Assembly (NCBI RefSeq): GCF_036370855.1
Contig: NC_088099.1
Coordinates: 154,412,517-154,476,516, forward strand
Reading direction: 5' to 3'
Length of the DNA stretch: 64,000 nucleotides
DNA from: Dromaius novaehollandiae
Lineage: Eukaryota > Chordata > Aves > Casuariiformes > Dromaiidae
Both the position numbers and the translations under genes were made by a program. Shown in pieces: positions 25,861-37,155 of this stretch. The notes beneath the pieces are model-generated. The model saw only the letters and a program-made list of their open reading frames with translations. It ran no database searches and had not been told where the DNA came from. Numbering within the stretch: the stretch's first letter is position 1; each line of letters starts with the position of its first letter.

Positions 25861-28800
25861 CCACCATCTGAAGATGTAAATGTGAAAACCACTTCCGTAA
25901 GAGCTGACATGGTAAGATTAAAACCAACCACTTTAATTTCATCACTGATAGCAGCAATGAATAAGGTAGCATGATTTTCAATTTATTCTCCAACAGTGAT
26001 ATGACAGCTAGAGTAAATACCCTACATGTCATCTTAATGCAAGTTTAAAAAAGTTCAAAATGATTGACTTTTGGCAGTGATGTAACTTTTTTTTTTTTTT
26101 TAAACCATGCCATGATTAAGTACTCCAAACTCAACCCTATGTTAATGAAATATTTTCCTCAGGTCTACATAAAAAAAAGCACAGTGACAAAAAGTGAATT
26201 ATATGTTCATCTAAGATAATAAACACCAAGCAGGTACAATATGGTGCTTGGTAAACGTGCACAGGTATGTGTATTATCTTTTGCACAGATAGAGGGCTCC
26301 ACAGAATGGGAAGAATGCACAGTAAAAGGACTACAAACTGGCATATAATATTTTAGCAGAACAAAGATAGGGACTGGCAGGCCTTACATGCTCAATGCAG
26401 CATCCCAATCTTCCTTTTCAAGTAAAAGATCAAATAGTTATAACAGAATTAGCCTGCTCTTGCATGCACATATGCAGCAAAATTAAGGTGCATCTTCAAA
26501 CTTCACTTCAAGTGAAATATGGCAAAATATGCTCTCTTTGTTTTGGATCCTTGATTTTAGACTATTCAATAATCTTATAAAATACTAACAATAATATTTA
26601 GTATACAGATATACAAGCATGAAAGTTTCCAAAACACTTTATGTAATAATGCACTTACTTTCTATTAAGATGACACCATTTAACAGGCTGTAATATCATC
26701 TAACTGCCTGTTAAAAGAGATATCACATCACTGCAATCTTAACACTACCTGAAGGTTGGAAGGTGGGGGCGGGGAAGAACATGCTAAAACTGTAACATCA
26801 TTGAAAATATTTCAGGTGTGTGCGTAAACATGGAAAAATAACACACAAATCCGATCAAAAAAACATCTGTGGCAAAGAAAGATTAATAGAAAAGACTATG
26901 GCAACAATAAGAAAATTAATAATTTCCTAATCTGAAGATTAGAAAAAAAATAAAAATTTCTTCCAAGGCTTCTCCGTAGGATTTATTTAAAAGGTGGAAG
27001 AAAAGAAAACATTCCTACGGAATATATATAAAAAAAGTACAAAAGCTGTTCATGTTGTATGTACTATAAAGGGCCTTTCTATAGGTAGTCAGATTTCCAA
27101 GGCTTCTGTATCTGCTATTTTTCAGCAAGAGGCCTGCTACACTTTGCATGCTTCCCTGAACTATAACATACTGCATATCAACTGCAAAGATCTAATTTTC
27201 CTGCAGTAACATGAAGACCAAAGGAGTACATTTAACATTTCAGTGAGCAAGAGGCCATAATGCATTGTCTCAGTTTCAAACCTAGCAATTGTCACCTCTC
27301 CATGCTGAGTCAAATTGATCATCTAAAAGAAGAGATGAAGGTAACGTTTGTATTTAACTACTATCTGGGTTGTTTTCAACATAACATTCTGAATATACTT
27401 GGGGAAAAAAATTCTTTTCCTTGGTATTACAACAGCCATATGTGTACCAAAGAGCATGATTTACTCTTGTCAACAGCTAAGCATACATAGTCACAATGCG
27501 AGAGACCAGTTTGATATGCACACAACAAGAAAACAAAGTAATGAGAAGTTTAACTGTTAATGACAGTAGCATAGAGGGCAACACATTAGTTCATCCAAAC
27601 AGAAAAAAGGCTGTTTCAAATATTTTCCCCTTCAAGTCTTGAAGCGTAACACTGTTCAACACATTTAAACCAACTTCACATTTAGATTAACTTCTTTTGT
27701 CAGCACACTAGCTTCACAGTACCAAGTAATACCAGATGTTTTAGTTTTAAATGCCTCACCAGAGTATACTTACCCTGACACTTAGTAGATGCTGAGTGCA
27801 CTAATGCACTCTTTCAAATCATTTAAAGTTTGTGCTCTGTTAGCAAGTATACCTGCTTTCCATTGACAAGAAATGCTGAAATTTTAATCCTGAGACCACC
27901 ATGATTGTAGATACTTTACCTGTTTTAAATATAGACATACCCCCTCTGTGATTTCAACTTAAGAGTGAAATCAGTATCAAGAACAGAGTTTAGAATTTAA
28001 AAGTAATAGAAAAATAAAGAAAGCAAATTCCCTTCCTTGTTAGAAGAAACTGCCAATTGCCCAAGAGCTGAAGGAATTCTAGGTTAGGGAAGACATAAAA
28101 AAAGAAAAAGAAAGAATCACACATCCCCACATTTTTGTTTTGTTTTAAATAGGAATGAGAAAAAAAATGTACTTGGGTCACTATACCCAACTCTCTACCA
28201 CTTTGATTTGTGCTGCTGTTACTCTGATAATGTACAAAGCCAACTTGTGAAACCAAGAGAGTTGGACACTGCAGGATGTCTCCTCTCCTACTGAAGTATT
28301 ACAAACCAACACAGCCAGCTGGGGGAGGAAGTGAGGGAGAAAGAGAGAGGTGGAAAAAGGGAGCTGCCACCAGTCAAAGCAATGGGAGGTCTCACAATTC
28401 CACCGGCACTTCGCTATGCCTGAAAAATGGAAATTATTCTTCTTCAAGGAGGTTCTCTCCCCTTTGACTTATCAGTACACCTCAGTCCTTTCTCTTCTGG
28501 ATGTGAGCATGATTTACTAGCCAACAGCTCACCTCCAGGCTGCATTCATGCAATTTGTTGTGTCTGAAGATTAATACAACGTCTATACATACCATCCAAC
28601 TAACATTAAATGCTTCCATCTTCACCACAGTTCAAGTATCCACAAACAGAACAAGCTAGTACTCAAATTCACACACTAACTCTCAGTGCCAGCATAATCT
28701 CTGATCTATGTTTTTAGAGAAGCAGGTCAAGGAAAAGTCAACGCGACTAAGCGTCTATTTAAAATTCCACTCAGACTCCATGGGAGGAAAAGCAAAACAA

Positions 28801-31800
28801 AATACTGCCTGAAGCATATTTTACCCCAAGATCCCATTCTACAGCTGGACAGCGTCAAACAACTGTCTGGACTGCTGCAGCCATAACACAGCAGCCAACA
28901 CACAGCCACAGACTCATCTCTGGACACCTTTGCAAAACCTTCATAGAGAAGGGGAAGGAAGAGGGGAAGAAACTACAAGAAGTAGGAAAAGCAGAATATT
29001 CACAACTTAACAGAGTGTCAAAGTTGTTTTTAACCACTTAAGTATAGGCTTCATTGTCATTACTGATTTTAAATGAGGGGTACTCACATACTATGGAAAT
29101 GAACTGCTTTCCTTCTGACTGCATCGAAAGCAATCACTAAAGAAAAGAAAGGGCTTAAAAGAAGATTTACAAGATAAATCTCAAAAATTGATTTTCAATA
29201 AACATGATACTTCGTTGTTTTATTTATTACAATGAAACAAATCCTCTTAAAGATCTCTTCAGCCAAGAAGCTAATTAGGCCTTCCCTATAAACAGTTGTG
29301 GATATGACCCTATTTGTCATACACCTTCAGGACAAAATGGCTAGTAGCAGGAAAACAAGGCATGAGCAGCCATGCTCGTGGGGGTGGTTTTTTATTATTT
29401 TTTCCATTTAATGAATTCTACAATAATTCTACAAAATAAAGTCTGATAAATTTAAGGCTTTTAGAAACTTAGACTCAAACTTTCACCTAGGTGAAAAAAC
29501 TCTGCATACTATTAGACAAGAATAAAGACCATTACACACACTACATCATCACAGAAGCAGGGACAAAGTAATGAAGCTTACAATAATAATCAGGGAGTAC
29601 ATCTGTCATATCTTACACAAGAGAAACATCTACACTAGTTACACTGGTGCAAATAAATACAAATGCAGATAAGATCTACAACTCCTCGACTTGTTCTTGA
29701 CATGCACTTATGTTTTGGCCAATGTACATTTGTATTTAAATTAAATACACAGAAAAGGACACCCTAAGGCTTAGTTTAAGTTGTATACAATTTTAAAAAT
29801 GTGTCTAAATATATATTTAAAGATTCATAGAATTAAGCAGATGGAAAAAATATAACCTGGCATTAGAAGATCATCTTGAGTTTTAACATTGTCCCTATCC
29901 CTAATCTTCAAGTTTGAAGGCCTAAAGATTCAGGTATGCCTTGCCTGTCCTATCCATAAGGGCTTCTGTTGAAAGGATTGACAATTTTCATTAACTACAG
30001 AACAATAATTTGTTACTTATATTAAGGCTTTCCACATTAACAGACACAAAGGAAAGCAGAAACCTGTTAAGGTTTTGAGATGCCTAGGATAACTTCTGCT
30101 GCTTCCTACTATATGAGATTGGTGTGCAATGGGCCTAAGCGTAAAAGGAACATATATACAATGGTTTAATAATAAAAGGATGCATCATTCTCATTAATGA
30201 AGTGATAAGACAAAGTAGGAAATTAGCACTTTATCATGTTGTTATGGCTCCAATTACATTGCCATGCAAGAGCAATATATAGGGAAAACTATACTCTGCC
30301 AGTCAACATTGTGTTCTCCAGAAGCATTACTGGTATAATTTTTTGAATGCATGTATAAATTCAATAGGTTAGGACTTTTAAAAACAAAGTCGTATACTGG
30401 TGTTTGAGAACTTAGTTGGATGAGAAGTTGTTTTTCTGCAAAAGACCTCTGCTGTTATTCATCTTACTTTTACTATTCTTCTGAGAATATCCTTATGCAA
30501 ACGACATGCAAAGAATGAAACAGTGTTCCCAATAACAAAATACTTCCTTGTGACTACTTAGAAGGCAAACCTGATTAATGAAGAAATACTTGGTTGGTCT
30601 GCCCGTCAGCATGCTTGACTTGAAGGTCCCCATCTCCCAACCCACAGTTGTTATTACCTTAGAAAAAACTTTCCATATACCCATTATCTACATACTAGTG
30701 GTCAGACACAACCCACAATTCACCACATGAAGTAACTATGGTTTTGAATATTAGTTCAACTTCTACATCACATCAGCTTTCATGTTCATTTAGTGAAAAC
30801 ATTACTCATCCTACCTGATCTTATGTCGCTGAGTGACATGCCAGTTTACTTCTGTTTTTACAGTTTTATATTTTAAAATGGTTGATGTCGCTACTGAAAT
30901 TGAGAGAACTGCAGAGTAATGCAGGCAAGGAGTCAACTTTAGACAGCTGAATGTACAAAGGGCTGCAAGTTACACTAAAAAAACATTCTAGACCAGTCTC
31001 CAAATTTTGAGGCAAAATAGAAATCTGCTAGTAGGACTACAGTGTTTCCTGGTACTTTCAACAGTAGAAAATATAAAAACTGGAGAAACTGCATGCTGCT
31101 TTCTTTCCTCTGATGCAGACACACACACACAATCCCAGGATCTGTGCTACCCTCTCTCATCCCCACGTGAAGCTTAGAAAAAGCACGCGTCATATCTTTC
31201 CTTTCACCAGAAAGGAAAGCGAGCAGGAACAGAATGTAATTACCTACTACAAGAGGCAAGATCTCCCAGATGCCTGGCCACAAGCACATCTCTTCCAACC
31301 TCTAATTAATGCCCCTGCTATTAAATACAATCAACTGTGAATGCAGCTGGCCTCACCTATGACCAGCAAGGGAGAATATGCAAAAGTTTCAGAGCTAATA
31401 ACAAACCAAAGTATTTTTTGGCCTTCAGATGTTTGAGTTCTATTTAACTTCATGTTGTCAAATGGCAGAAGACACCATAGGGCAACCTTAATCCTTTATT
31501 TCTTTTAAAACAACTACAATACAGCTTGAGGTGACCATGATGCACATGTTCCAGTAACACAAGGTACTAAGCCAGTGGAATCATAAGCCTATTTCCTTAT
31601 AGAAACAAAGCTTATGTATGAGCATAATTACAGTGCAAGTTCTTCCACTTATACTTTCAAAGTTGCTGGTGATTTCAGTAAACTTAAAAGAGACAGCTCT
31701 TTTGCAGCAGTAAGTTCTAATGGAATTCATGCAAACAGCTCAGCGAAGGGAGACTACTGAAAGAGCAAGCTCACTCATCTTCTAAAAATGCCTTTAGAAA

Positions 31801-32386
31801 GCAATCCACACAAAGGGAAAAAAAATTACAGTATTCCAAATGGAGAAAGACCTTTAAGAAGGTGTGAGCTTTAATTATGTCCAGAAGAAGCCTACTATAA
31901 AGCAAGTTGTAGGAACTATAAAAAACCCTTGGATTTATACATTACGAACATCATTTGTTCTTCTATGGTTATTGCAAACAGGCACTCAGGATAGAAACAG
32001 CATTTGTAAATTCTAAGAACTCCAGAAAGTAGTGAAGGTTCTTCATAAACTTCTTTGTAATCATAATCACCACATACCTGAGTGATCAGGAAAGTGCTAA
32101 TCCCTCAAAAAAGAAAAATGAAAAGGCAACTAACCTATAGCTATACAGAAAGCCTGCAAAAAAGGCAGAAATATCCTAATCCATGTGACCACCACTATTG
32201 TGATCACAAGTTTTCCTTGGGCTATTTGAGTAAAGGGAACACAGTGGAAACTAATAAAATTACTCTGTTGAAGTTTCCGCTACAAGAAGTGAAGACAACA
32301 GAACGTTATGTATTGCACTGATCTTGCTATCTTTTCCCTCAGAAGAGTCAAAACGAATACACAAGAACTTACAAGGTCTTTCCACC

Positions 32387-32411
32387 GGGGGGGTTTGGGG
32401 GGGGGGGGGGG
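32387..32411 (+). repeat. G7-TTT-G15 tract
   Basis: A G-rich simple tract in EIF3H intron 1. The long G runs on the plus strand could in principle form a G-quadruplex. On the transcribed EIF3H RNA the tract would be C-rich. Confidence 0.8.
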
Positions 32412-32909
32412 CAGAATCACACTGTAAACGTGGGTTTCTGGAGCTTCTTCTTGTGACTTCTAACATTTCTTGCAGAGAGCAAAGCTAAGTCATCTACATT
32501 AGAAACTTCTTTCACTACAGCTGTATTCATTAGGCTTTTTTCTTCCCCTGACACACTGATGCATCAACAAGAGCTCACAACACATATGACAGTTTGCTGA
32601 ATTGGTATAAGCTGCACATAACCAATATAAGCTAACATGAGCGCTTCGGAATAGCATAAACCAGCGACATATTAGGACCTTACACAATATACTACTAAAC
32701 TTATCTTATCCCTACAGTTGTACAAATCCTTATATAGACTATACATAAAGCACTAGGGACAAGTTAAGCATAGTGATCTGTAGAGCAAGCACAGTTTGCC
32801 ACTACTAATTCTTCTCTTCGTTACTAATATTACTGTCTTTTATTTTACTGTTCCTCTGATATAACAGACTTTCTAAAACTCCTGTCACATTCTGACATAT
32901 ACAGAAGAT

Positions 32910-32950
32910 TGATACATCTCCATTTTATAGATACAGATTCAAAAGCAACC
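32910..32950 (-). repeat. MIR-like fragment, antisense
   Basis: TCTCCATTTTATAGATACAG resembles the reverse complement of the MIR core, ccCCATTTTAcAGATgagGa. It is short and decayed and could be coincidence. Confidence 0.3.
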
Positions 32951-33474
32951 TATATGGTGTGTCTTTGCTTTCAAAACAGTTCCATTTGAAAGAATTAGTT
33001 ATGCCCACATGCAGGTGTTGGCCTACAAGTCCTTGTTGAAACAGCAGTCATTTAAATTGCCTTTAATAAAGCTAACTCAATAAGGCTATTTACAAAAAAA
33101 AAAAATCCCTACCAGATGTGATGAAAGTAATAGAATTGTAGACTTTTACCTCTGAAGAACAAAAACTTTGTTCACCCAAACTTTATGCACCAGTGATCAT
33201 ATGTATGACTGATCATATTACATATTGTAAAAACAATCTTTTATCACTGATGTGTTTGTATTTAGGAAAACAGTATTTCATATTTATATTTCAGATGCAA
33301 CATTTGTGTTTTACTTATAGTAAAGCTAAATACATTTTCATTAAAAATTATGAAGAAAGATTGCTATTCATTTAACTATCACTAAACTAATACCAATTAA
33401 ATCACAATGATGCTAGTTAACAGCATTCATCCATTCTTCTGAAGAAAAAAGAAAGTTACAACTCAGGCCTAGCA

Positions 33475-33590
33475 GTCAAACAGCCTCATTTCTAATTCTA
33501 TCACTGTTTAGCTATGCAGGCATAAATAAAATCATTGCTATGAGTCAGTTCATCCATTTGAGAGGGGTAGATGTTATCTGTGTTATGGGA
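33475..33590 (+). repeat. MIR-like ancient SINE, longest copy here
   Basis: Two MIR-like blocks lie in the right order and roughly the right spacing. TTCTAATTCTATCACTG with TTTAGCTATG resembles the tRNA-derived part (ttctaaTcccggCtCTG...TagCTgTG). GAGTCAGTTCATCCATTTG and GGGGTAGATG resemble the core (GagcCtCAGTTtcCtCATctgta...GGGgaTGAT). This order makes it the most convincing MIR-like relic of the window. Confidence 0.5.
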
Positions 33591-33715
33591 CTGCTTGCAG
33601 CTGGTGGAGGAAGTGGAACAAACATGTACAGCTCTAAGAATAAGGATTTGGGAAGGAAGAATAGTACCACTCAGAAGAGTTCAAGGAACTAGAGGACTAT
33701 GCCATTCCCCCCGAC

Positions 33716-33748
33716 AAAAAAAAAAGGGGGGGGGGGAGGAGGAGGACA
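33716..33748 (+). repeat. A10-G11-(GGA)n homopurine tract
   Basis: Ten A, then eleven G, then GGA-type units, all purines on the plus strand. A simple-sequence tract in EIF3H intron 1. Confidence 0.8.
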
Positions 33749-34417
33749 GGTACTGCCTAGTAGAGATGAGGCATCAGCAGAATGTAACAGACCACTGACT
33801 CCCAAAATTCATCCCAAGTTTTGGCAAATAATTACCCTGGTCACCATCAAGACAAGACTGACAAAGATTCATCACTTTGTGAGAGCACAGATGAGACCTC
33901 AAGAACAGGAAGATATTAGAAAAGTTTAAGCAGAATTTCAGTGAGACGTTCTGAGAACTTTCAATGGGAGCCACTTTGGTTACAAAGCAAATAAACTTAT
34001 GCTGAGACTTCTCTTCCCTACAGGCACCATGGAAATTTATGAACAACACAGTTAGTATCCTGACAGAGCTCTGTGTAAGATCCACCAACAGAAGTCTCCA
34101 GCAGGTGACATAAAGCTAAAATAGAAAGCCACTTTTCCCTCCACAGACTCTATGCCAGAGACACCAACATGCTGTATCAGAGTAATACCCATGGACACAA
34201 AAAAAATGCATAAAGTGTTCACAGGCATCTGTCGGACCTGTAAAAGCAGACCATTGGGGCTACAGACAGCTAACTTGAATGAAGAATAGTTCACAAAGCA
34301 GATTACATATCTGATAAAGAGAACAGGACTTTCAAATCTGTGTTCTCTATTTCATTAATATAAGATCAAAAGGAAGCAATTCAACAGGTGGCTGTCTAGA
34401 ATTCATCCAGAATTCAT

Positions 34418-34461
34418 GGAGGAGGAAAAAAAAAAAAAAAAAGAAAAAAAAAAGAAAAAAG
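34418..34461 (+). repeat. 44-bp homopurine (mostly A) tract
   Basis: A GGAGGAGG start followed by long A runs interrupted by single G residues. It lies about 1.2 kb inside intron 1 from EIF3H exon 1. On the transcript this is a long polypyrimidine stretch. Confidence 0.8.
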
Positions 34462-35649
34462 CATTTTTAAACCCACAGAAATGACATTAAAGGTACCAAT
34501 CTATTTCCTGCACTCAACCACTTCTTTTCTCAAGCTTCCCTCAAACTTGAATAACAATGAAAAAGCCATACACCCCTATCCACTTGGCTATAGCCTGCTT
34601 GCAACAGCAGCAGTCTATTACCAGTTGCTGTCTTTTTAGGGCTACATCTTGACTCCTCAGTTTTCACTCCTCCTTGAAAAAAACACATTCAACAAATATG
34701 CAACAATCAAACAGAATCCTACAGGAACCTGTTAATTCAAGTAGTCTCTTTCCAATCATAACTCATTTGTGTATACAAGTGCTTATAAGTTCCCCTACCC
34801 AAATGCTTAACATACCATATAACTCCAGGATAATGACCACTACTAGATGCCAGGCATGCTCCGCAGCTTACCTCAGAAGTATGATTTCTTTTCTCATGAC
34901 TGTTATACTGATTCTCCTTTACACTTCAGCTGCACAATGTTCCAGTGACACTCAGCAAACACAACAAAGAAGTGACAAGCAATACTTCTGTCCTTAAAAC
35001 AATTAAGTAGTTATTTTTTCTTCCCACCCTGAGTATTATCAACTGTATGAGACATGAGCAAACACACAAAAAAAGAGCAGCAAAGCCAAGACTAAATACT
35101 CTTCCACTCAAGGTCTAAGCAGACAGCCTCCACTAAGACTTTATTGTCTGCTAAAACCCCTTTACTCTTCTGTTTTATTTCTTATAAAGATAAGGTTATG
35201 TCTGTAGATGCAGCCAGCCTTAACAAGCAGGCAAGAAGGACAACTGGTGAGAGAAAAAGCCAGCCTGCTTCCCATATCTTACAATTATGCAGCTTTCAAT
35301 AATCTGAGGGGTGAAAGGTGGAACAGAAAACTAGCACGTTATGGCAGGAGAGTGGAAGGAAGAAAGGAATAAGATACTGAAGGGCCATTAATACCCCTGC
35401 CTTCGTCTACAGAAGGGAGGGAGACGTCGCCCTCTCCAGGGCTAAGCAGGGCAGACGGGCCGGGCGTCAGGAAGCTCGGGAGGGGATGAAGCTGCTCCTG
35501 CCACTCGGGTGGCCACAGCGGCCCCGGCGCCGGCCCGGGCCCCGCCGCCCCCGCTCGGCACCGCCCCGGCGCCAGCCCCACGCGGCCCCGGCCGCCCGCC
35601 CCGTCCCGCCCGCCCCTCCGCCAGCAGCGGCCCCGGCCCCACCGCTCAC

Positions 35650-35769
35650 CAGCCCGTCGATCTGCACTTGCTTGACGGCCGAGTCCCCCGTGGCGGCGGC
35701 CTTGCCTTTGCCCTTGGAGGCGCCGAAGCCACTGCCGGCTGCCCCGGAGCCCTCCTTGCGAGACGCCAT
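35650..35769 (-). CDS. EIF3H: EIF3H coding exon 1 (codons 1-40)
   Basis: Starts MASRKEGSGAAGSG and ends with DSAVKQVQIDGL, matching the start of eIF3h. A low-complexity Gly/Ala/Lys-rich tail of about 30 residues is followed by the conserved KQVQIDGL that opens the MPN domain. The chosen ATG (35,767-35,769) has a strong Kozak context (A at -3, G at +4). Exactly 40 codons precede the GTGAGC donor, so exon 2 joins in phase 0. An in-frame ATG lies 53 codons upstream at 35,928, but the predicted oligopyrimidine start near 35,796 would exclude it from the mRNA, and the arginine- and proline-rich extension does not resemble eIF3h. The low-complexity tail is the part expected to vary most between species. 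Confidence 0.95.
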
Positions 35770-35775
35770 CTTTCC
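35762..35775 (-). promoter_or_regulatory. YY1-like motif over the EIF3H start codon
   Basis: On the minus strand GAAAGATGGCGTCT contains AAGATGGCG, the YY1 consensus often found just downstream of transcription starts of ribosomal and translation-factor genes, where it overlaps the ATG. Position and orientation fit. Confidence 0.55.
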
Positions 35776-35820
35776 CCTCCCGCCGGCCGGAAAGAGAAAA
35801 ACGAAACACCGGAAGCGGGC
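35770..35820 (-). promoter_or_regulatory. EIF3H: EIF3H core promoter: ETS site and oligopyrimidine (TOP-like) start
   Basis: Reading along the minus strand: an ETS-type CGCTTCCGGT (35,808-35,817), then TTTTTCTCTTTCC ending near 35,789, then about 20 purine/GC-rich bases to the ATG. A start at the C of CTCTTTCC (35,796) would give a 27-nt 5' UTR beginning with a terminal oligopyrimidine tract. eIF3h is among the eIF3 subunits reported as TOP mRNAs (with e and f), so this is the expected architecture. The exact start base is inference. Confidence 0.65.
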
Positions 35821-35899
35821 ACGAGGCCCCGGCGGCGCGCAGGGAAACGCGTCCGGGCGGAAACGCGCGGGCAGCGGGTCGCGAGGAAGCCGGGCGGCG

Positions 35900-35909
35900 G
35901 CGCATGCGC
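35900..35909. promoter_or_regulatory. NRF1-like palindrome, EIF3H promoter
   Basis: GCGCATGCGC followed by AGC is a near-perfect NRF1 half-site pair. It lies about 105 bp upstream of the predicted EIF3H start. The UTP23 promoter region carries the same motif three times. Confidence 0.6.
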
Positions 35910-35926
35910 AGCGCCCCGGCGGCGAC

Positions 35927-36058
35927 ATGGCGGTGGTGGCGGGGTTGTACCGGGCTCCCGCAGACTGGAGGGAGGATTTACAGCTAAGAAACCAGCTTGG
36001 AGTGAGGGGAGGAGAGCTTCTCAGCAGGGCAGCTGTGAAAGCTCGGGGTTGTAGCTAG
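35927..36058 (+). CDS. Possible divergent 43-codon small ORF in EIF3H promoter
   Basis: An ATG with strong context (GACATGG) on the plus strand begins MAVVAGLYRAPADWREDLQL and runs 43 codons to a TAG. It starts 18 bp beyond the NRF1 motif, facing away from EIF3H, where a divergent transcript from the CpG island would begin. I do not recognise the peptide. The frame is also open upstream, as expected in GC-rich DNA, so openness alone means little. It may be a chance frame in a promoter-upstream RNA. Confidence 0.2.
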   Translation: MAVVAGLYRAPADWREDLQLRNQLGVRGGELLSRAAVKARGCS

Positions 36059-37155
36059 CGAGAACGAGGGCGTTTGAGGCAGGGCGAGCGTGTGCCTTGA
36101 GCCGAGTAACCGACCCGCGTTTGGGGGGGGAGGGGGGTAAATAGAAACAAAAACCTGGGCTATGCCTCATGTTGTTCTCAGGAAAGGGCTTAAAGTGTTA
36201 TATGAAAAATCAACTGCTGGTTTTGCTTTGCTTAAAATAAATTTAAAAAACCACAGTCCCTACATAGTCTATTGAAAATGAAATTGGTTTTGAAAGATAG
36301 GTAGATGTATCAAACACCCCAAAGTTCTCCAGGCTCCGTGCCAGGTATGTGACTTCATAAAAATTCACTGCAGACCTTTCTAACAATGTAGTTGACACTA
36401 ATTTCTAACTGGAGGAGGGAGACACATTTACTAGTGCCAATACCAAGATGTGTCTGCATCTTCCCAGCGGACACAGACCCGGCATTTGCTGTTCTGTAAG
36501 ACATCCCTAACGTCAGGGCTAGAAGAAATTCAAGCAAAGAATCTAGTACGTTGCTTGCACCCACCAGGCAAGTCATATCTTCAATGCCACTGGCTCCACT
36601 GACTACATCTGCATTAGCTATAGCAAGAAACCTGGATACCTCACTTGGCAATGAACACCCCATGATAGATATCTACAGTAAAGTAAGATGAATACCACTT
36701 AAATTTCCCATTAGGGAAAAAAGCCTATTAAGTGGAGATTGAGATGAAAGTTCAGAATTGGGGTATTCTTGAGGTCAAATGTGCCCCACTGCCCCAAGGA
36801 GAATGAAGTGTGCATGTGCAGCAGCATTACGGCGTTGTTCTTAAAAGTATGATTTGTAGAGAGGCTAATGCAATAACAACAAAGAGTTTCAAGGTGGTAA
36901 CTGCGGCTGATGAGCTCAACCATCACATAGGTGTTGTAAATTTGAATCCTACCCTTAGCAGACTTCCATGACCGAATGTTGCACTCCCATTGGCACTGCC
37001 TTTTGAAGTTTTTCTAGAGAGCAAAGTTTCCTAATGCAATATTAGTATTTCACAGTGCTGTTATATGCACATGCATATCCAGATTTAATTTACAAATATA
37101 ATCAAATAGCTTTAATTAAAGAAAACTAAGGCTAGGAAACAGTACTATGGTAAAA

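Larger units (their letters stand above)
16814..35649 (-). other. EIF3H: EIF3H intron 1 (18.8 kb)
   Basis: GT-AG intron between coding exons 1 and 2, phase 0. It is AT-rich and holds no convincing coding exon on either strand. Contents I can name are a probable hAT relic near 18.3 kb, three MIR-like relics, several poly-G or T/G homopolymer tracts, and a 44-bp homopurine tract. The remaining sequence is unclassified. Confidence 0.9.
1..35796 (-). other. EIF3H: EIF3H gene, 5' part (exons 1-2; continues past left edge)
   Basis: Gene-level entry. Two coding exons on the minus strand join in frame into the first 92 codons of eukaryotic translation initiation factor 3 subunit h. Exon 1 ends in phase 0 at a GTGAGC donor. 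Exon 2 begins after a pyrimidine-rich TTTTAG acceptor and ends at a GTAATG donor after one base of the next codon. The right limit is the predicted oligopyrimidine start near 35,796. The remaining exons, coding for most of the MPN domain and the C-terminal helices, should lie left of position 1. The known protein is about 350 residues, so roughly a quarter of the coding sequence is here. eIF3h pairs with eIF3f within the eIF3 complex on the 40S subunit. The divergent neighbour UTP23 is the same as in human, which supports orthology rather than a retrocopy. Confidence 0.93.
35390..36137. promoter_or_regulatory. CpG island at EIF3H promoter and exon 1
   Basis: The sequence changes abruptly from AT-rich intron to very GC- and CpG-rich DNA covering the start of intron 1, exon 1, the promoter and about 300 bp upstream. 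Long open frames on both strands here reflect high GC rather than genes. The upstream end includes a G8-A-G6 run at 36,123-36,137. A housekeeping-type, possibly bidirectional promoter is inferred. Confidence 0.85.

Noticed and set aside
25614..25931. 105-codon minus-strand ORF in EIF3H intron 1
   Set aside because: Overlaps a MIR-like relic and shows no protein family signature.
35770..35928. In-frame upstream ATG extending eIF3h by 53 residues
   Set aside because: The extension is low-complexity and unlike eIF3h, and it lies upstream of the predicted oligopyrimidine start.
35486..36054. Long plus-strand open frames of about 180-190 codons across the EIF3H CpG island
   Set aside because: Pro/Ala/Arg-rich shadows of exon 1 and GC-rich promoter DNA. 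Only the short ATG-initiated tail at 35,927 is kept, as a speculative lead.
36355..36663. 102-codon minus-strand ORF next to the EIF3H promoter
   Set aside because: No recognisable motif, no CpG or splice context, and a length expected by chance.
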